From Annona cherimola (Eukaryota > Streptophyta > Magnoliopsida > Magnoliales > Annonaceae), in NCBI GenBank assembly GCA_030490835.1, contig CM059971.1, forward strand, positions 76,898,224 to 76,962,223: a stretch of DNA of 64,000 nucleotides, given 5' to 3'. Every line of letters begins with the position of its first letter. Position 1 is the first letter of the stretch. A program made the position numbers and the translations under genes. The notes under the pieces are model-generated. The model was not told where the DNA came from. It saw nothing but the letters and a program-made list of their open reading frames with translations, and searched no databases. Below, piece by piece: positions 1-10,653 of the stretch.

Positions 1-774
1 TTTATGCTAAAACAAACACACACTAAAATTACAAATATGCCTCTAAGATTTGCAAAAAAAGTACAAGTGTGCTTCTTCCATTAGGTTTCCAACTCCTCAT
101 AAATTTTTTTTATAAAAGAATGAAAATACCCTTGCATGTGCATGAATTGCAATGCACCATCGAAGCAACATACCAAGACATCATCTTCTCTCCCATTGCA
201 ATTTGCAACCATAGTTGTCGTTCCAAGATCTCCAATGGGCAATAATCTAATCGCTGATCAAACACATCTAAGTAGCTCATCTCATCGCTCCAACCATGGT
301 ATTGCAGATGCTGCACTGGTTCTTTGCAACCTGGTGGTTTGGTGAGATACCACCCAATACTCCTCAAACAAGTCTGACAGCCAACAAATTTGATCCATCA
401 CAGGAAAATCACAGCGCCTTGTTTTGGGGTACTCTCCTCCAAAGCTGGCAAATGATTCTATCGATGATGATTGAGGATACATTTGGTGACGCGTATTTTG
501 GTGGGAAAGTGGGAAGGTGTGCGAAGTGAGAAATTTTAAACATTTTAAAAATTGTGTGAATGATATAATAGATAAATTTGGAATAAATAGGGTAGATCGA
601 AGAAAAATTGATTGAAGTATAGGGATAAAATTGAAAAAAGTAAAGTTGTTGAATAGTTAAAATGTCAAACCATTTATGGAAGAATGTGTAGGAGAAAGAG
701 GAAAACCATGAGAAACCAACCATAAACGTTACCAAACATAGCCCGAAACAAATACCACTGTGAAAATCCAACAC

Positions 775-1104
775 ACTCCTCGAATACATCAACAGCAACG
801 CATTGCCAAATTTCAAATCTTCGACTATGAAGAGGTGATTCAGAGGTATATACACTGTCCACCTCAACTTGGGATCCCTCATAAAGCATTTTCTCAAGAA
901 ATATCACCATTCCTCCGACAATTCCTTTAAAATTTTGGGCAATTCATCACCAAACCCAATCCAAAACAGAACAGCATTAGCTTCGTCACCCATTGCAAAC
1001 TTCCACAACGATTTCCCCGTGATCATCTGTACCATCTTGCATCCCAACGACCAAATATCCATTGGCGCCTCGTACTCACCTCTGGCGACATATACAAAGG
1101 GCAT
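775..1104 (-). pseudogene. MAPKKK-type protein kinase C-lobe fragment, broken
   Basis: Minus-strand translation gives kinase subdomains IX to XI. They include a VARGEY segment, DIWSLGC (subdomain IX, invariant Asp), a MITGK helix, an IGFGDELP segment and a RDPKLRWT motif (subdomain XI, invariant Arg) followed by LNHLF, close to the usual LNHPF. This order and wording match plant MAPKKK17/18/ANP-like kinases. A TGA at 904-906 interrupts the frame just before FLRKCF. The N-lobe, catalytic loop and DFG are absent, and the APE of the activation segment is deleted. It lies inside inverted element ends, so it is probably a transduplicated fragment rather than a decayed resident gene. It cannot encode an active kinase. 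Confidence 0.75.
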
Positions 1105-1199
1105 TTAAAAGTATGCTTCCCATCTAATTGTGAAGCATTATGAACTTTTCCTTGTGCTCAAGGACTGAACATTTAAATACTTGTTCAGCAGTTGGCTTG

Positions 1200-1410
1200 G
1201 TGAAGCTTCTTTTCTTCTCCGTCTTTTGCTTTCTCCATCCCTTCTTCTTTATATCTGCAAGCTAGGATTTCCTAACTCTCTTCACACTTCGTCGATAGCT
1301 GAAGTTTCGTAGATTCTTCCCAATTTCTGAGGTGACTAATGGCGGATTCCCTCATTGAGCAACTCTCTAATCTCCTGAGGAGACTCAAGAAGTATTTAAA
1401 CAATAAGGTT
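1200..1410 (+). pseudogene. Possible captured 5' exon with leader
   Basis: A CT-rich leader with a TATATC-like box near 1250 precedes an ATG at 1339. The ATG opens a short charged peptide beginning MADSLIEQLSNLL and continuing through RRLKKYLNNK. After about codon 23 the sequence becomes AT-rich and non-coding in appearance, and a weak GT donor (AAG/GTTTCT) is present there. This resembles a 5' UTR plus first exon lacking the rest of its gene. I do not recognise the family. It lies inside the same inverted ends as the kinase fragment but on the opposite strand, suggesting a second capture. Confidence 0.25.
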
Positions 1411-1868
1411 TCTGAAATTGTGATGATTCTCGTAAATCACAATGCCCAAAATTTATCTAAATTTTCTCTTTGTTTTTTTTTCAAATATTCGATTAGAATG
1501 GATATCAATGATTGTTTTGATTTTTCTGCATTTTCGTCTCATGATTCAAAATTAATGTTTTTTTACGAATTAATTTTGTTAACATGGAAGAAAAGATTAA
1601 AAATAAACCTTCTATTTTGGTTTAGCTTCTCAATTTTCGCATTTTGGTCGTTCTGATAGCAAGGAGGAAGACAACACCATTGCCACCACAACAACACATA
1701 CAACAAACAGGAAGACGACACTTTGCTAATGGAAGGGTATTTTGTCATTTTATTAAAAAAAATCTAACGAAAGGAGATGAAACTCTGACAAAAAGGACAA
1801 ACATATAATTTTGTACAAACTTTGTAAGCATACTTGTAATTTTTACAAATTTAGGGACAAATGCAATA

Positions 1869-4300
1869 TTGATCAGAAGTTGTAAGCACCCCTGTTAAAA
1901 ATTGCAATTATGATGTTGAAGCTGACATGTCAAGGTTGACTTTTTAACAATTGAAACTTTGACTAGCCTAGAATTTTACATTGAATTATTAAATTCAAAA
2001 CACCCCTGCGGCTTGCTACCTAGAGATTAAGGCTTCAATTATGGGGAAAGCAAAATTATACCTTTTTTTTAATCTTTAGCCACATGGGGTTTGCTTTCAA
2101 GATTCTCGAGAAGACATATCTATTATTTGCAACAATTATTTCTTCCATCTCTACTTGAATCTTGAAATAAGAGTTGTAGGGACGATGAGAAGAAGAAAAA
2201 GGGGCATATATATGCCAAGAAAGAGGAGAAAAGGGGGATTGCAATGAGGCTTTGCTGCCTAGAAATCGAGACGTGCCAACAAGGAATTTCAAGGAGGAAA
2301 GGGCCACAGGTTTACTTCAAACTGAGGTTAGCAGGATTTCTTTATCTGGCTATTTGCTGTTGAATAATCAAAGGACAATTGCTTGACACAATTATTTAGA
2401 ACACATGTTAAATAGTTGGAAAAGACATCTTTATTTCTCCTCTCAAGCCAAACGAAGCATTTGGGATAGCTTGAATGCATGGTGGTTGTGGATAATTGAT
2501 AGTGGATTATTCCCATCAAAACGTATAACCCAATCCATGGAAACTGTTGTTTATTCTTTAAATTAGGCTTATCAATGATGTTCTTATAAGTTTATAGATG
2601 AGTGTGCATTGTTAATTAGAAGAAATCACCAGAATAGGTGAGTGGCAGCCATGGCCACTCCACCAGTTGTTGGGGGACAAAGACACTAAAGGTGGGAGGT
2701 ATTTTCTGGGCTTTGTTGAGATTTTTCAGAAAACCCCTCAAAAATTGGCCATTGTTGTGCACGTATGTGTGTACATGCATTGTCCTATAGATTCTAGGAT
2801 AGATTGGTAGGTAGGTTTGGGGGAGTGATGGAGCATGAAAGCTTATTTGACTACTATTTCTTTTTATTTTTGTTCCACATTAAGCATTGATTGGCAAATA
2901 CGCTGTTGTTTATCATTTTATTTTTTTATTGCAAATACAGATATTTTCATTCTTTTATGCATATTATGTCAACAATTTTGGCCTGACATGTGATAGATTT
3001 TAGGAGATAACCTCCATGCCCAAATCTAGTATGAAAAGTGCTATTGTTGATAATGGGGAGTTACAGTTTTCCCTTGGTAGCAAGGAAGATAACAGAGGTT
3101 TTTCTTTGGCAAATTTTTTTAGTTTTTCTGGCAAACAAGAGCTTGGATCAGGAGTGGATCTTGAATTTTGGTCAAAAGATTGTTGTGAATCCAAAGACCA
3201 TAGTTGATTGTTTGACAGATGGCGCTACCGGAAGCACAACAAGATGGCAACAGTGTCTTCATTTTTCTCTCCTTCCATGGTCTCTTGTAGTCACAATAGC
3301 CAAGACAACAAATTAATTCAAAGATCACAAGGGTGCGACGGACAGTTTTGTTTGATCGTGTTTGTGGGGCAAAGTTGATTTTGAAGTGGCAAGTGACTTG
3401 TTACGTTTATTGTGCACAATGGATGGATGACATGGTTAGAACGATGCATGAACAGGTGACCTATTGATTATGTTTGGTGGCCCACTTCTAATGCTCTTTG
3501 CTTCTTGGATTTGTCGCATGCATCTATAACAAATTAAAGCCATGTATTCCCATGCGCCAAAATGGATTTATTTGTGTGTGCCTTAATCTAATTCTCATGT
3601 CTATTTTTTTCTTGGGATTATCCAAACGTCCATTCATGGGTGATGCAAGTGCAATAGATGGATTAGATTGGGCAGATCGTGCTCCAGTTATGTGGATCTG
3701 ATGGTTTATGTCAATAAACGGTGGTTGATGGTGATCAATGATCTAAGCAGCAGAAATTGTTGCTCTTATTTGCTATAGTGCCATGGACAGTGTGGATCAG
3801 GTTTAATGATGCATTATCGATTGTAATTGGGTAAGATCATATACGGTTAACGAGGTTGATCAGGTTCAATCATGTTGGTGCTATAGTCGTTTTAGTGGAT
3901 TTAGAGAGATTTTCATATGTAGTGGTGTTATGAGCAGTGCAAATTAGTTTGATAGTGTGTCTCTAGGTATGACTGGCTTGTATCACAACTTATGATTAAT
4001 GATGATCAAGATAGATCATGTTCAATCATATTTAACAAGACAAACATCAGATCATCTAGGTGCTAGCTGGATTGAAGTGATGGTACCACAGGATGCACAG
4101 TGGTGGACTATACAGGCCATGCTCTTTCGAGCATAGTAGATGTTTTAGCTAACAGTGATTTAGCTGACTTGCATGATGGTTTGACACTTTTTTTCTGTAA
4201 GTTGGTTGGATGCTGCAGCATCCAAGTCAAGTTGTGGATATTGTGCCTCAATATTCTGTTCTTTATTTGTTAATGGACCTACCCCAATAACAAATCTGAT
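1869..4300. other. No gene recognised
   Basis: Moderately AT-rich sequence with many short open frames but no recognisable domain, splice pattern or repeat ends. The stretch 3000-4150 is less AT-rich than its surroundings and could be very old transposon or gene debris; nothing in it supports a call. Confidence 0.4.
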
Positions 4301-4304
4301 CTTT

Positions 4305-5545
4305 ATATATATAAGTATATGTAGAATATAATAATATTTTATAGAATCGTTTATCCACATAGTAGCATGGTTCAAAATATCGATATTGAATGGCGTATTG
4401 GTTCCTCTAAAAACAATACGATATGGCCGCATCATATTGGTATCAGACTGTATTGGACCGTATTGGACGGAATTCTTTTAGCATACAAAAAATATAAAAA
4501 ATATGTTAAATATCAGAAATTTGGGAAATGAAAGAATACATAATTACTTAGCATTTTTCCTATATATAGAATAGTGTATGGATCTATTCTCTCAGAAGTA
4601 GATTTCTATAGTAAAACATACAGTACGAATTTTACATGAAAAGAGAAATCATAAAAAGTATGAATTTTACAAGAAAAGAGAAATCATAACAAGACAAGTA
4701 AACTTATTAACAATTCCGCATATATGACACATAGCAAAATCAAATATTACTAAAGTAAAAAATATAAAATAAATCATAAATCAATTAATTACAATTCAAT
4801 AATAAAATATAGTTGCATAAATATAAGGTAAAAACCACAAAAAAGTTGATAATTTTTTATTTTCAAGGTGTTCAAGTTTAATTTTGGATATTTTTTAAAA
4901 ATTTTATAAATTAAAAATAACCTCAAATTTTGCCTAAATTGCAAGAAAAATCGATTATATTACTGTAAACAAATTCATCTAATTGATAAAAAGTTTTTTT
5001 AGTTTTAAATTTTTAGATTTCTAGAAACTTATAAATATACAAAAATAAAATAAAACTTTATATAATTGCAATAAAAAATAATGAAAATTAATGTAAAAAT
5101 GCGTATAGAGGAAGGGGGAGTTTTGGAATAGAATTCATAATTTTATTCATTTGGTCAATACACCCAACCTATACACCTCTAAATCGGCCGATACACTCAA
5201 TTTTTTAGAACCCTCCTAAAACACCCTCGTATCTCATATTAGACATGGCCGATATAGACACAATATGGCCGATATGTCCTCGTATTGATCGATATTTGAA
5301 TCCATGCATAATAGTGATATTTTAAATGATTTAGATGTTAAAAATATTGCTTAAAATTTGATATTTACTATTAAAACATTTTATTACGTTGATTTCACAC
5401 ATATATAAATGAAGCCCATATACAATGACACTAAACGAATGAAAAGATTTTCATGATAATGTGAATGATGTTAAATATAGATGAAATAGATTTTCCATCA
5501 ACCATCAAGATATTAAAAATGGGTATGGTCGCATAGAAGCAAAGC
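4305..5545. mobile_element. Family-1 long-TIR MITE, interrupted
   Basis: The left part (about 4305-4365) and the right part (5315-5545) join into a copy of the commonest repeat of this window. Its diagnostic words are TTTATCCACATAG, TTTAGATGTT, a run of the type ATTAAAAYATTTTATTA, then ATGAAAAGATTTTCATG and GATGTTAAATATA. The copy is split by a 941-bp element with its own target duplication. Confidence 0.6.
4366..5306. mobile_element. hAT-like non-autonomous element
   Basis: The left end reads CATGGTTCAAAATATCGAT and the right end, reversed, reads CATGGATTCAAATATCGAT, an inverted repeat of about 19 bases. Copies of GGCCGATAT/ATATCGGCC lie near both ends. The flanks are CATAGTAG (4358-4365) and CATAATAG (5307-5314), an 8-bp duplication with one mismatch, as expected for hAT. 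Removing the element plus one flank restores a continuous family-1 MITE. The interior is AT-rich with no open frame of note. Confidence 0.65.
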
Positions 5546-5568
5546 TCCATATATATATATTTATTTAT

Positions 5569-5920
5569 AGCCACTGCACCGGAACAGCGGTGCATATCAT
5601 ATGTCCAAAAATGGGTCTCACATATATTAGAATGCAATGAAACTTTATACAATCATTTATCCATATATAAATTTTATAGCAAATTGTTTACATGTTGAAA
5701 ACCCACTTTAAAGTTGTTATTTACATCAAACTATTTTATTACGTTGAATTTATACCATTTTCAGATGGGGTTCATACACATCCGATTGGGATGAAAATTG
5801 TTATAATAATATAATACATTATTCTAAATACAATGGGCGGAGTAGATTATGATTTTATCATCATGTAGGACCTATTTCAACGCCACTGCCCCGTAATTAC
5901 GGTGCAATGGCGCTGTAATT
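5569..5920 (-). mobile_element. Family-2 MITE (GTGCA ends)
   Basis: A ~350-bp element whose ends both carry CACCG..CGGTGCA palindromic words (TGCACCGGAACAGCGGTGCA on the left, CCGTAATTACGGTGCA on the right). Its inner conserved blocks include AAATGGGTCTCACAT, TTTATCCATATATAAA, TTACATGTTGAAAA and CAATGGGCGGAGTAGATTAT. It is in reverse orientation relative to the 59-kb copies and has no coding capacity. Confidence 0.7.
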
Positions 5921-5935
5921 GAATATTATCCATAT

Positions 5936-6000
5936 ATATATATATACACACACACACACATATATATATAGAGAGAGAGAGAGAGAGAAAATATATATAT
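5936..6000. repeat. Compound microsatellite (TA)n(CA)n(TA)n(GA)n(TA)n
   Basis: Consecutive runs of TA, CA, TA, GA and TA dinucleotides separate two family-2 MITE copies; several copies of this family sit in TA-rich runs. Confidence 0.9.
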
Positions 6001-6369
6001 CCAGGCACAGCTTCACTGCACCAAGATTACGGTGCAGTTACTTCGAAATCTGTCTCACATGATCATAAAATTATAATTTATTCTACCCATTGTATGTAGA
6101 ATTATGTATTCTATTATCATACCAAGTTTCATCCCAACTAAATATGTGTATAGACCCCATCTGAAAATGGTACAAATTTAATTTAATAAAATAGTTTGAT
6201 ATAAATAACAACTTTAAAGTTGTTTTTTCAACATGCAAATCATTTGCTATAAAATTTATATATGGATAAATGATTATATAAAGTATTAATACATTTAAAT
6301 ACATATGGGGCCCATTTGGGCCAAATGCACCATTAATTACGAAGTAGGCAAATTTATAGGAAAAGTTCT
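6001..6369 (+). mobile_element. Family-2 MITE (GTGCA ends)
   Basis: It begins with CAGCTTCACTGCACCA and GATTACGGTGCAG and ends with GGGCCAAATGCACCATTAATT. Its internal blocks match those of the copies at 59 kb in the same orientation. Non-coding. Confidence 0.7.
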
Positions 6370-6392
6370 TTTATTTATATATATATAGGAAA

Positions 6393-6739
6393 ATGTTACA
6401 GTGATGCGACTGCACCGTGCAGTCCATGCACTGTGGGCCCCACATGATCATGAATGGGAAATCCACCTCGCCCATCGTATTTAGAATTATTCACTTTATT
6501 AGCATACTAATGTTCATCTAAATCCAACACACATATGGTCCCCATCTTAAAATGGTGCAAAATCAACGTGATAAAATAGTTTAATATAAATATCAAGTTT
6601 AATGTGGTATTTTCAACATCTAAACCGTCTAAAGTATGATTTTTATAGGGATAAACGATTGTATAAAGTTTCAATGCAATCTAGTATGCGTGGAGCCCGT
6701 TTTACAGCGGACTGCACCGTAATTCTGCACACGAACGGG

Positions 6740-6742
<3 letters not shown>
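6393..6742 (+). mobile_element. Family-2 MITE, left arm of a large palindrome
   Basis: The ends carry GACTGCACCGTGCAGTCCATG and GCGGACTGCACCGTAATT. The interior contains the shared block with AACGTGATAAAATAGTTTAAT and ATTTTCAACATCTAAACCG. It is mirrored by the next copy. Confidence 0.7.

Positions 6743-6744
<2 letters not shown>

Positions 6745-6778
<34 letters not shown>
6745..6778. repeat. (TA)n microsatellite at palindrome centre
   Basis: An uninterrupted TA run of about 30 bases between two inverted MITE copies; GTCTCA precedes it and TGAGAC follows it. Confidence 0.95.
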
Positions 6779-6780
<2 letters not shown>

Positions 6781-7150
6781 AGACCCATTCCCGTGCAGAC
6801 GGACTGCACAGTAATACAGTGCAGTCTGCCTGTAAAATGGGTTCCACACATATTAGATTGCATTGAAACTTCATACAATCATTTATCCATATAAAATCAT
6901 ACTTTAGACGGTTTAGATGTTGAAAATATCACCTTAAACTTGATATTTATATTAAATTATTTTATTACGTTGATTTTGCACCATTTTAAGATGAGGACCA
7001 CACACATGTTGGATTTAGATGAAAATTGGTATGCTAATAAAGTGAACAATTCTAAATACAATGGGCAGGATGGATTTCCCATTCATGATCATGTGGGGCC
7101 CACAGTGCATGGACTGCACGGTGCAGTCGCATGCACTGGATCATATTCCT
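6779..7150 (-). mobile_element. Family-2 MITE, right arm of a large palindrome
   Basis: An inverted counterpart of 6393-6742: GAGACCCATTCCCGTGCAGA at the inner end and GGACTGCACGGTGCAGTCGC at the outer end, with the same internal blocks in reverse order. Confidence 0.7.
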
Positions 7151-7164
7151 ATATATATATATGA

Positions 7165-7580
7165 GAGTTGTTCTATATATAAAGTATTAATACATTTAAG
7201 TACGTGTGGGGCCCATTTTGGGCCAAATGCACCGTTAATTACGGCGTAGGAAAATGTATAAGAAAGGTTCATATATACATATATATATACTGCATTGGAA
7301 CAACGGTACATTTGCCCAAAAATGAGCCCTACACATATTAGAATGTAATGAAACTTTATACAATCATTTATTCATGTATAAATTTTATAGTAAATGGTTT
7401 ACATGTTGAAAAAACCACTTTAAAGTTGTTATTTACATCAAACTATTTTATTACATTGAATTTGTACATTTTTAGATGGGGTTCATACACATGTCCGATT
7501 GGGATGAAAATTGATATGGTAATAGAATACACTAATCTAAATACAATGGGTGTACGGTGCAGTAACGCTGTACTTGAATA
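7165..7580. mobile_element. Two truncated family-2 MITE copies
   Basis: 7165-7275 is the 3' end of a forward copy (ATACATTTAAGTACGTGTGG, then GCACCGTTAATTACGGCG). 7285-7580 is a reverse copy with GTTTACATGTTGAAAAAACC and GTACGGTGCAGTAACGCTGT. TATATA runs separate them. Confidence 0.6.
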
Positions 7581-7616
7581 CTCCTCTATATATATGTATA
7601 AGTTTTTGAGCTATAG

Positions 7617-7850
7617 CTAAGGGTGTGAGGCCTCCCTACCATGGGAGAGGGGTAGAGAGAGTGAGGATGAGCGATGAATTTCTCTCTTGTAATCTGGTAC
7701 TTGATAATATGATTTTTATCTCCTCGTGGTTTTTTCCCTTATTTGCATAAGGATTTTTCCTCGTAAATCCTCTATGTGAATCTCTGTGTTTTGTGCCTTC
7801 GATTTCTAACTTAGGTTTACAATAGAGGTTGCCCACCCCAAACAGATTAT
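7617..7850 (+). mobile_element. Ty1/copia-type LTR remnant
   Basis: The words CTCGTGGTTTTTTCCCTTAT, GCATAAGGATTTTTCCTCG and TAAATCCTCTATGTGAATC are the classic 3' part of many plant copia LTRs (the R/U5 side). No primer-binding site, internal domain or second LTR is found nearby, so this is a truncated relic. Confidence 0.55.
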
Positions 7851-9168
7851 TCATAGATAGTTAGCCTTTAAAATCAGCAAAGAAGTCTCCCATAAGCAAA
7901 ATTAGAAGCTACATGAGTGTGATTGACCCCGTAGTGAAAGAAAGTTGGTTCACGTACATGGTGGACCCTTCTCATTTTTAAAATTGAAGAAGATTCCAAT
8001 CGATCGTACTCAATATGATACCTATTCCAGACCAACCATTTACCATTGTACTTAGATATGATACCTAGCCAAATTATTATGAAAATAGCCACAAAGATGA
8101 CAATATACAAATGAAACTAGACATCAACATCCTCTGGAGAACAAATATTGAAAGAAAATTGACGCACTCCAATCCAATTAATTTTCATAAACAATGTTAG
8201 CAAAGGCATTTTGAGGTTGGCAATGTTCGGTGGAATCCTTATTCATTCTGGAGTATCTTGGAGAGTATTGATTTCCCCATCAGCAGTTGATGGTACAGCT
8301 CAAAAAAAAATGCCCATGTAAAGTTTGGGTTGACTACCTTTGTGGGAGGTACTACAAGCATAACCCAGTTCCCACTTCACATTCAAGTTTAACCAGACAA
8401 CAAAATTTTGATCACTAATTTCAGCTATCATTTCTAGTGGGGCCAATTAGATAATTCAGTGTTAGATCATGAATCTTGGCCAAAGGAATCAAGTAGCCAT
8501 TGGAAATTCATGAACCAACGACTATTTTCACAAGTCTCCATTTAAAGCTGATTACACTATCCATTAAAAGCTAGAAAGCACTCTTAACTCCTCAAACTTG
8601 TTTGCATTGCATGCGAAGCAGCTTATTAGCTTAACCATTCCACCTCTGCCTCTGGTCCAACGATGGAATTCAAAATCAAGGAATAGTTGTGCTAACTTCA
8701 ATCCGGGAGTTGGCTCCATCAGTATATGCGGAGTCCAAATGCAGAGGAATTTCTGATTTCTTCTCTTACAACTGTTCACAGTGCGACAAAATTGTTTCGA
8801 AGGTGAAAATACCAGTTAGGACATTGTTACCCAATAACTTGTGCCAACTGCCAGCTATTAGACTTATTAGGGTAAGAAAAATGCCACTTGGCCAGATGAA
8901 AATAAAATAAATTAACCAGATTATTTGGCTAGATTAGCGGTTCTGCTAGTTCATTGCCCAATGACACAAGCATGGAAATGATCTCAGATAAGGTGAAATT
9001 ATATTTTGCTAGTTCATTGCCATTTGAACATATCATAAGCATTCTAAAAGATGGATTAACTAATTTAAATATTAAAAAGAACAACAACCAAATGATTTAA
9101 AATCCAAGATACATCGAGCATTAAACAAAGCTCAAAAAGAGTTCCTGCATGGGAAGGGACAGATGTAC
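7851..9168. other. Presumed first intron or intergenic sequence; no exon recognised
   Basis: This lies immediately downstream (on the minus strand) of a GT donor at 9171-9172. I searched the minus strand here for a continuation of the adjacent coding exon (expected WLSG-type residues after IAK) and found none. No repeat ends were recognised. Confidence 0.35.
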
Positions 9169-9172
9169 TCAC

Positions 9173-9858
9173 TTGGCAATTCCACTATGGCTGCGTTCGA
9201 ACTTTTCGGCCGCAGACTTCACGAAGCCGCGGAAGTAATAATGCGAACAGCCATCCAGATTCAATTCCCCACCTCTCATGCAATTCGCTTCCTTCAGGTA
9301 TCCTTCCTCGTGCAGACGGTTCAGGAAAGAAAGAAACTCGGGAGAAAGTTCCTTCAGTGGCTTGTCCGAAAGCCTCGACTCCGTCCTTTCAGTCTTCTTT
9401 TTTTCCCTGTGTGGCGGGGTATCCTTCTTTCGACGAGAAGGTTCCTTAAAGAGAGAATACATGCCTTCCCGTTTAGGCTGGAATTCTTCCGCTCCTCTGT
9501 CTTTCTCAGCCGCATTCCGTCTCAGAGCCGGCAACTCTCTCTTCAATTTCAGTAGCAGCTCTGGAATTTCTTTAATCGCCTGCGATTTGAGTGCAGCCGA
9601 CGCATGTGTCTTTTCCTGCACATCGGTCGGCTCGGCTACGATTCGTTCGTCCGAGATATCCAAATCGTCTTGGGAGGAAGCGGCGGAAGATGAACAATAA
9701 CAGGAGTTGGAAACAGACGGGCAGGAGAAACCTATGGAATCTAGACCTCGGAGGAGAGACCAAGGAGATTGAGAAGAAGAAAGGAACGGTCGACGGTTTT
9801 GGAGCACGAGGCACTTGTAGACATGAGAGGAACGGTATGTTCTTGAGAAAATCTGCAT
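9173..9858 (-). CDS. First coding exon of a putative organelle-targeted protein (VAR3/OZ zinc-finger-like N-terminal region)
   Basis: The exon encodes 228 residues plus two bases and ends at a good donor (CCAA/GTGAGTAC) just before an in-frame TGA. The first ~60 residues are rich in Ser, Arg and Leu with few acids, as in mitochondrial or plastid transit peptides. A charged, disordered middle with KKK and RRKKD clusters follows. The last ~60 residues form a conserved-looking block: LSPEFLSFLNRLHEEGYL, then SHYYFRGFVKSAAEKF and IAK. From memory this resembles the region before the WLSG motif in plant VAR3/OZ-type (RanBP2 zinc finger) organellar RNA-editing proteins; that assignment is tentative. 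Later exons and any zinc fingers were not found in the 9.1 kb to the left, so the gene has a long intron, continues outside the window, or is truncated. The ATG at 9858 is the first in frame. Confidence 0.65.
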
Positions 9859-9892
9859 TGGCCTTTGCTATTTTCACAGGACAGAAGTCTTT

Positions 9893-10030
9893 CCCAGGGT
9901 TTTGGGGTTTTGAATGAAACTCTTTTGAGTCCGGACGAAAAACAAAACAGCTAATTCTTCCCAAGAAAAAAAAAACACCTAATTGAATTGGGCGGATCTC
10001 GTTTTCCAGGCCCAATTACTTTGGGTCTTG
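9893..10030 (-). promoter_or_regulatory. Telo-box-like and site II-type motifs upstream of the organelle-protein exon
   Basis: On the minus strand AAAACCCT (9896-9903) lies about 40 bp upstream of the ATG, and TGGGCC-type motifs (GGCCCA at 10009-10014, plus a nearby TTGGGTC) lie ~150 bp upstream. Paired telo-box and TGGGCY motifs are well known in promoters of plant organelle-biogenesis and translation genes, which fits the predicted transit peptide. Function is inferred. Confidence 0.4.
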
Positions 10031-10187
10031 ACTCCGTTGGGTTTTCCGTTTTTAGGTTCGCATAAACTTACTAGAATAGAAATTTTTTTTTTTTGTCTAA
10101 TTTTTGAAATACATCAGTGGCCGAGGGGTGAAGTCGGGTTTATGAAACTTTCTATTTGTAAAATCAAAATTTCAATCTTTAATCCTA

Positions 10188-10400
10188 TTTATAAAATCTA
10201 AACTTTGGTCTTAATTCTATTTATAAAATCTAAACTCCAATATTACTTATGTAAACTATTTATAAAATCCAAACTTTAGTCTTAATTCTATTTATAAAAT
10301 CTAAACTCCAATATTACTTATGTAAACTATTTATAAAATCCAACTTTAGTCTTAATTCTATTTATAAAATCTAAACTCCAATATTACTTATGTAAACTAG
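10188..10400. repeat. Tandem repeat, three ~70-bp units
   Basis: The word CTTAATTCTATTTATAAAAT recurs at 10210, 10281 and 10351 (periods 71 and 70). Each unit holds two related sub-blocks, TTTATAAAATCYAAACTYY. The units are nearly identical, implying recent amplification. Confidence 0.85.
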
Positions 10401-10653
10401 GTTCGGGTTAAGATTTGAATTGGAATTCGGATTGTCAAGTTTCCAATATTTGAGTTGAAAAAAAATGACCTATAAAACCTGATAGAAAGTTATTTGAATA
10501 GAAACGTAAATGATATATAAATATATAAATGTGAAGAAATATAGGTAAGGAAAATCGAGATGCTCTTAGATATGAACTTTTGCAAGTCCAAACATTGTTT
10601 TTTATTAGGTTCAGCAAGCCTACTTTTAAGTTGCACCCTTATCGACTATGTAG

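Larger units (their letters stand above)
1..1868. mobile_element. Mutator-like element carrying captured gene fragments (left end may lie before the window)
   Basis: The first ~120 bases and the reverse complement of about 1740-1860 are similar along their whole length. Both run from a TTACAARTATGC-like segment, through a gttt(c/)-(c/a)a-ctcct segment and a T-rich stretch, to AAATACCCTT. Long imperfect inverted ends like these are typical of plant Mutator-like elements. Between them lie a degraded kinase fragment on the minus strand and an exon-like piece on the plus strand. No transposase is visible, so the element looks non-autonomous (Pack-MULE-like). I could not confirm the expected ~9-bp target duplication because the left end is at or beyond base 1. 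Inverted ends are seen; the superfamily is inferred. Confidence 0.5.

Noticed and set aside
8564..8910. Downstream exon of the 9.2-kb gene, including a Cys-rich stretch
   Set aside because: The Cys-containing frame is on the wrong strand, and no minus-strand frame continues the expected motif.
9278..9917. Plus-strand ORFs opposite the organellar exon
   Set aside because: They are shadows; the minus strand has the transit-like N-terminus, conserved block and splice donor.
10097..10160. SINE head (AGTGGCCGAGGGGT resembles a tRNA-Ser/Leu A box)
   Set aside because: No convincing B box, tail or target duplication; it runs into a tandem repeat.
10188..10400. CRISPR-like array
   Set aside because: Contiguous ~70-bp tandem units without unique spacers in a plant nuclear sequence.
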